Positions 61,850-64,000 of a DNA stretch of 64,000 nucleotides are shown one piece after another. Position numbers and translations under genes: made by a program. Source of the stretch: Eutreptiella sp. 'Long Island Sound 2002' (taxonomy: Eukaryota; Euglenozoa; Euglenophyceae; Eutreptiales; Eutreptiaceae); contig OZ038379.1 of the NCBI GenBank assembly GCA_964036045.1, positions 116,029,604 to 116,093,603 of the forward strand, read 5' to 3'. Within the stretch, counting starts at the first letter, position 1, and each line of letters starts with the position of its first letter. The notes below the pieces were generated by a model. The model worked only from the letters and a program-made list of their open reading frames with translations. It was not told the origin of the DNA and did no database searches.

Positions 61850-63837
61850 TCACTGCATGGTCTCCAATCTTCTTCGAACGTTCCGGATCGTGTTACCTTC
61901 TCTCTGCTCCTCGAACACACTGCGTTGGGGAATCAGCTCCGAGGACTTTCTCTTAAATCCAGGCTTAAGCGGCTTCTGCTGAGTCAGCATTAGCAACACA
62001 GACACAAGGACTTGTTTGTAATGGTTAGATTCCTTTGCAAGTACAATAGACGGTGGGAAGCTGGGTAAACCCCTGCGCGGCCAATGTGCCTGGACTGCAC
62101 AAGTAGGCTCCGCGCACCACCTAACCCAAGGCACGTACACACGCTCTGCGTTCAAGTAAGCGGTTAACCACTGATGCACAGAATTGACAAAGGAATTGGG
62201 GATTTTGCAGACGTTAACCCTGTGACCTTCTTTGCGGATAGTGATTAGATGGCACAGATCGTCAACATCGTCAATGGTCACTGCACCTCTGTTTTGCCTC
62301 TTCTTTGTTACAAGGCTGGAGAGCAGACTTTCACAAAACTCCTCAGCAAAAGCCTGTGCAGGCATGGCTGAGTGCCATGCAGTGTGGCATAATAAGGCAG
62401 TTGCAACAGTGCGTTCGTACTTTAAAAGTGTGCCCCCCATGTTCAAACGGTCCAAAGGACACATGACGATTTGCAATCCCTCAGAAGCAAAAACACCCGA
62501 CATAGCGGTCTCACCGGCCTAATTGCACTGCCTTACGAGGTGTCCTAGGTATAGTAACATAGGACAGTATTGTGTTAACAGAACCTGCATGGCTTTAAAC
62601 ACAGCGTACCGAAGACGACTTTGCCAATTCGCTGGACGTGCCAACCCGAGGGAGTAACATTTACTGTTGAAGCGCTGTATGTGGGGGCCCATATCCAACA
62701 ACAGTGCACCAACGGTTATCTCCATTGTGATCAGCTTGGGAAAACAGGGGACAGTGTCACGGCTGCGCAACAAACCTTTACAGCAAAAAGTCACAATTGG
62801 CCAAAATGGGCCAAATGTTTGTGTAACGCAAAAATTGTACACGTGCCAGAAACCATATAATGTAGGGGTGACCGCAAAAATAAGCCGGACAATCCAGCCC
62901 GTGGTTTTTTGACCATACATCATCTTACAAATGCGGTAATGGATGTCCTTGTCTCATTAAACAGGCAGAACTGGTCTAGTGTGTTGCGCCAAGTCCCTAG
63001 TGAATTGCAGTAGGTTAAGAAGCGATACGTTGCTGCTTACCTTTTCTTTACTTAGACAGAGGGGCCGCCAATGCCGTCTTTTGGCAGGCACTGGGCGAAT
63101 GATGTGAAGCGATGCCCTGATGTTTCGCACGGCAGGTCGTGTGCTTGCAAATCTCAGATCACGCAGGATACTTGCCAACGTTCCCTCGGTGTTCCCGAGC
63201 ATGCGCGCAACAACAGGAACACGCCGTTCAAGCTCTTCCAGGCTACGATGACCATGCTAGTAGCGTGGTGCATCCCGTAGTAGCAAGACAGCCAACGCTA
63301 TTGCGTTAAGGCTCTTGTCGTTCTTGTCAGGGTTTGTGGTAAAATTGTTTGTTGTACCAGTTGTCCATCCACAACACAACCCACTGCTGGTGTCTTTTGC
63401 TCACCAGTAGTCTGTAACCTGACTGCAGCCCTTTCTTTCACTGAAGGTGCGCTATATTGCGCCAAACCGGACCTTGCTAAAATGCGCCGCTGTGCCCTAC
63501 TCCCCTCAATTGCAATAACAGATTTTGGTTTTCCCGGGTACCGAACTGCGCGGTGGCGCATCAGTAAAAAAAGGCGCCAGGCCTGTTCCATCAAAACAGA
63601 AACCCATCTCTTGCCCTCTGCCGCGATTGTCTTTTCAGCGCTGCAACGCGTCCGTTCATTTTTATGTAGACGGAGAAAAAACACAAGCAGCAATCGTGCC
63701 CCCTCGCCCCCTTGTTTCAGCCCTTCCCACAATTCTTCTGCCGTGTGTTACGGCGGTTCCTCTGAGCAGACATCGCGGAATACTCCAGATGCTGCGGCCA
63801 CTGTCTCTTCAAGGTCCGACACTTTTGGCAGGGGCAT
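61850..63837 (-). CDS. Host-type spliced gene, six exons, 495-residue product of unknown function
   Basis: Exons on the minus strand: 63837-63752, 63640-63358, 63256-63041, 62975-62929, 62762-62537 and 62479-61850. Introns are 111, 101, 65, 166 and 57 bp, all GT-AG with donors GTAACA, GTACAA, GTAAGC, GTAAGA and GTAAGG; the phases agree at every junction and total 496 codons with TGA. The ATG follows nine or more Ts and CACAG by five bases. Protein features: a basic middle (RPVPAKRRHWRP), a hydrophobic segment (VLLTQYCPMLLYLGHL), a Lys/Arg-rich C-terminus (RNVRRRLETMQ). No family is recognised. Exon borders are predicted by eye; introns 3 and 5 have alternative acceptors. Confidence 0.6.
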
Positions 63838-64000
63838 TGTTACTGTGAAAAAAAAATTGCGTAAATGTATCTTCCTAAGAATCGCTGTTCGAAGAACTTT
63901 CCCGCTTGAAACATCAACCTGTCAAAGAAATTTCACGCGACCAAATGTCCAATGATTCGCTGGTCGCATCTGTAACCAGACAAGCGCGCGCGTTCCCATC
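63838..64000. other. Upstream of the spliced gene
   Basis: Only 163 bases to the window edge. On the minus strand there is a T-run and CACAG (63843-63857) just before the start. No promoter can be assigned. Confidence 0.4.

Noticed and set aside
62519-62536. An 18-nt intron GTAAGG...TTAG that would remove an in-frame TAG
   Set aside because: It keeps the frame, but a 57-nt intron from the same donor to 62480 does so too, has a better pyrimidine tract, and fits the size of the other introns.
63745-63750. TAA/TAG read as Gln (ciliate-type code) in the right-end gene
   Set aside because: Short GT-AG introns explain both stops, and retroelement genes nearby use all three stops in ordinary ways.
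63482-63955. 157-residue plus-strand frame at the right edge
   Set aside because: It lies antisense to the first exons and intron of the spliced gene and has low-complexity composition; read as a shadow.
1-64000. CRISPR arrays, rRNA genes, bacterial operons
   Set aside because: No regular short direct repeats with unique spacers, no rRNA-like blocks, and the gene content is eukaryotic retroelement.
1-64000. A dinoflagellate-type spliced leader sequence in the DNA
   Set aside because: Looked for a CCGTAGCCATTTTGGCTCAAG-like string; the closest seen (GGCCATTCCGGCTACGAG at about 39267 and 50078) lies in the Element 4 LTR and does not match.

Overview
The window is a repeat-dense stretch of a nuclear eukaryotic genome. 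Most of it (about 1-61.3 kb) is Ty3/gypsy-type LTR retrotransposon sequence with Gag, aspartic protease, RT, RNase H, integrase and chromodomain. Only the last ~2.7 kb looks like host genes: two minus-strand genes. One is best read as six exons joined by five short GT-AG introns. The organism cannot be named from sequence alone. Spliced genes whose ATG lies 1-5 nt after a polypyrimidine-AG acceptor, close same-strand spacing and GKG-rich Gags would fit a protist such as a perkinsid or dinoflagellate, but this is inference.

Three retroelement lineages are visible. Family 1 (plus strand, ~1-10,520; second 3' fragment 20,306-23,853) and Element 3 (plus, 31,364-56,918) form one clade, with a CCHC Gag knuckle, HxDD RT box and Cys-rich linker. 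Family 2 (minus; fragments A 11,123-15,772 and B 15,781-20,305; longest copy C 24,456-31,363 continued at 56,919-61,281) and Element 4 (plus, 39,129-52,305) form a second clade. Elements 2, 3 and 4 carry a primer binding site identical over 12 nt to the 3' end expected of initiator tRNA-Met; family 1 has a one-base variant. All three lineages carry an extra domain between protease and RT that resembles a degenerate (N/D)PP(F/Y) methyltransferase-like module.

The architecture is a Russian doll. Element 4 (13.2 kb, LTRs of 2,362/2,363 bp, target duplication AACAA) sits in the RT-RNase H region of Element 3. Element 3 (LTRs 559/559 bp, target duplication CTTTA) sits in the gag of family 2 copy C. 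Element 3 gag also carries a 1.95-kb insert flanked by an 18-bp duplication and containing a 131-bp minisatellite. Independently, an ~8.8-kb block (family 1 3' half, spacer, family 2 3' half) was tandemly duplicated through a TG microhomology junction, and a 4.66-kb part of it was duplicated again.

Nearly every retroelement frame is interrupted, so none looks autonomous as it stands. Several breaks fall in homopolymer runs and could be sequencing errors. The stop between gag and protease in family 1 and Element 3 is at the homologous position and in frame, which suggests stop-codon readthrough rather than decay.
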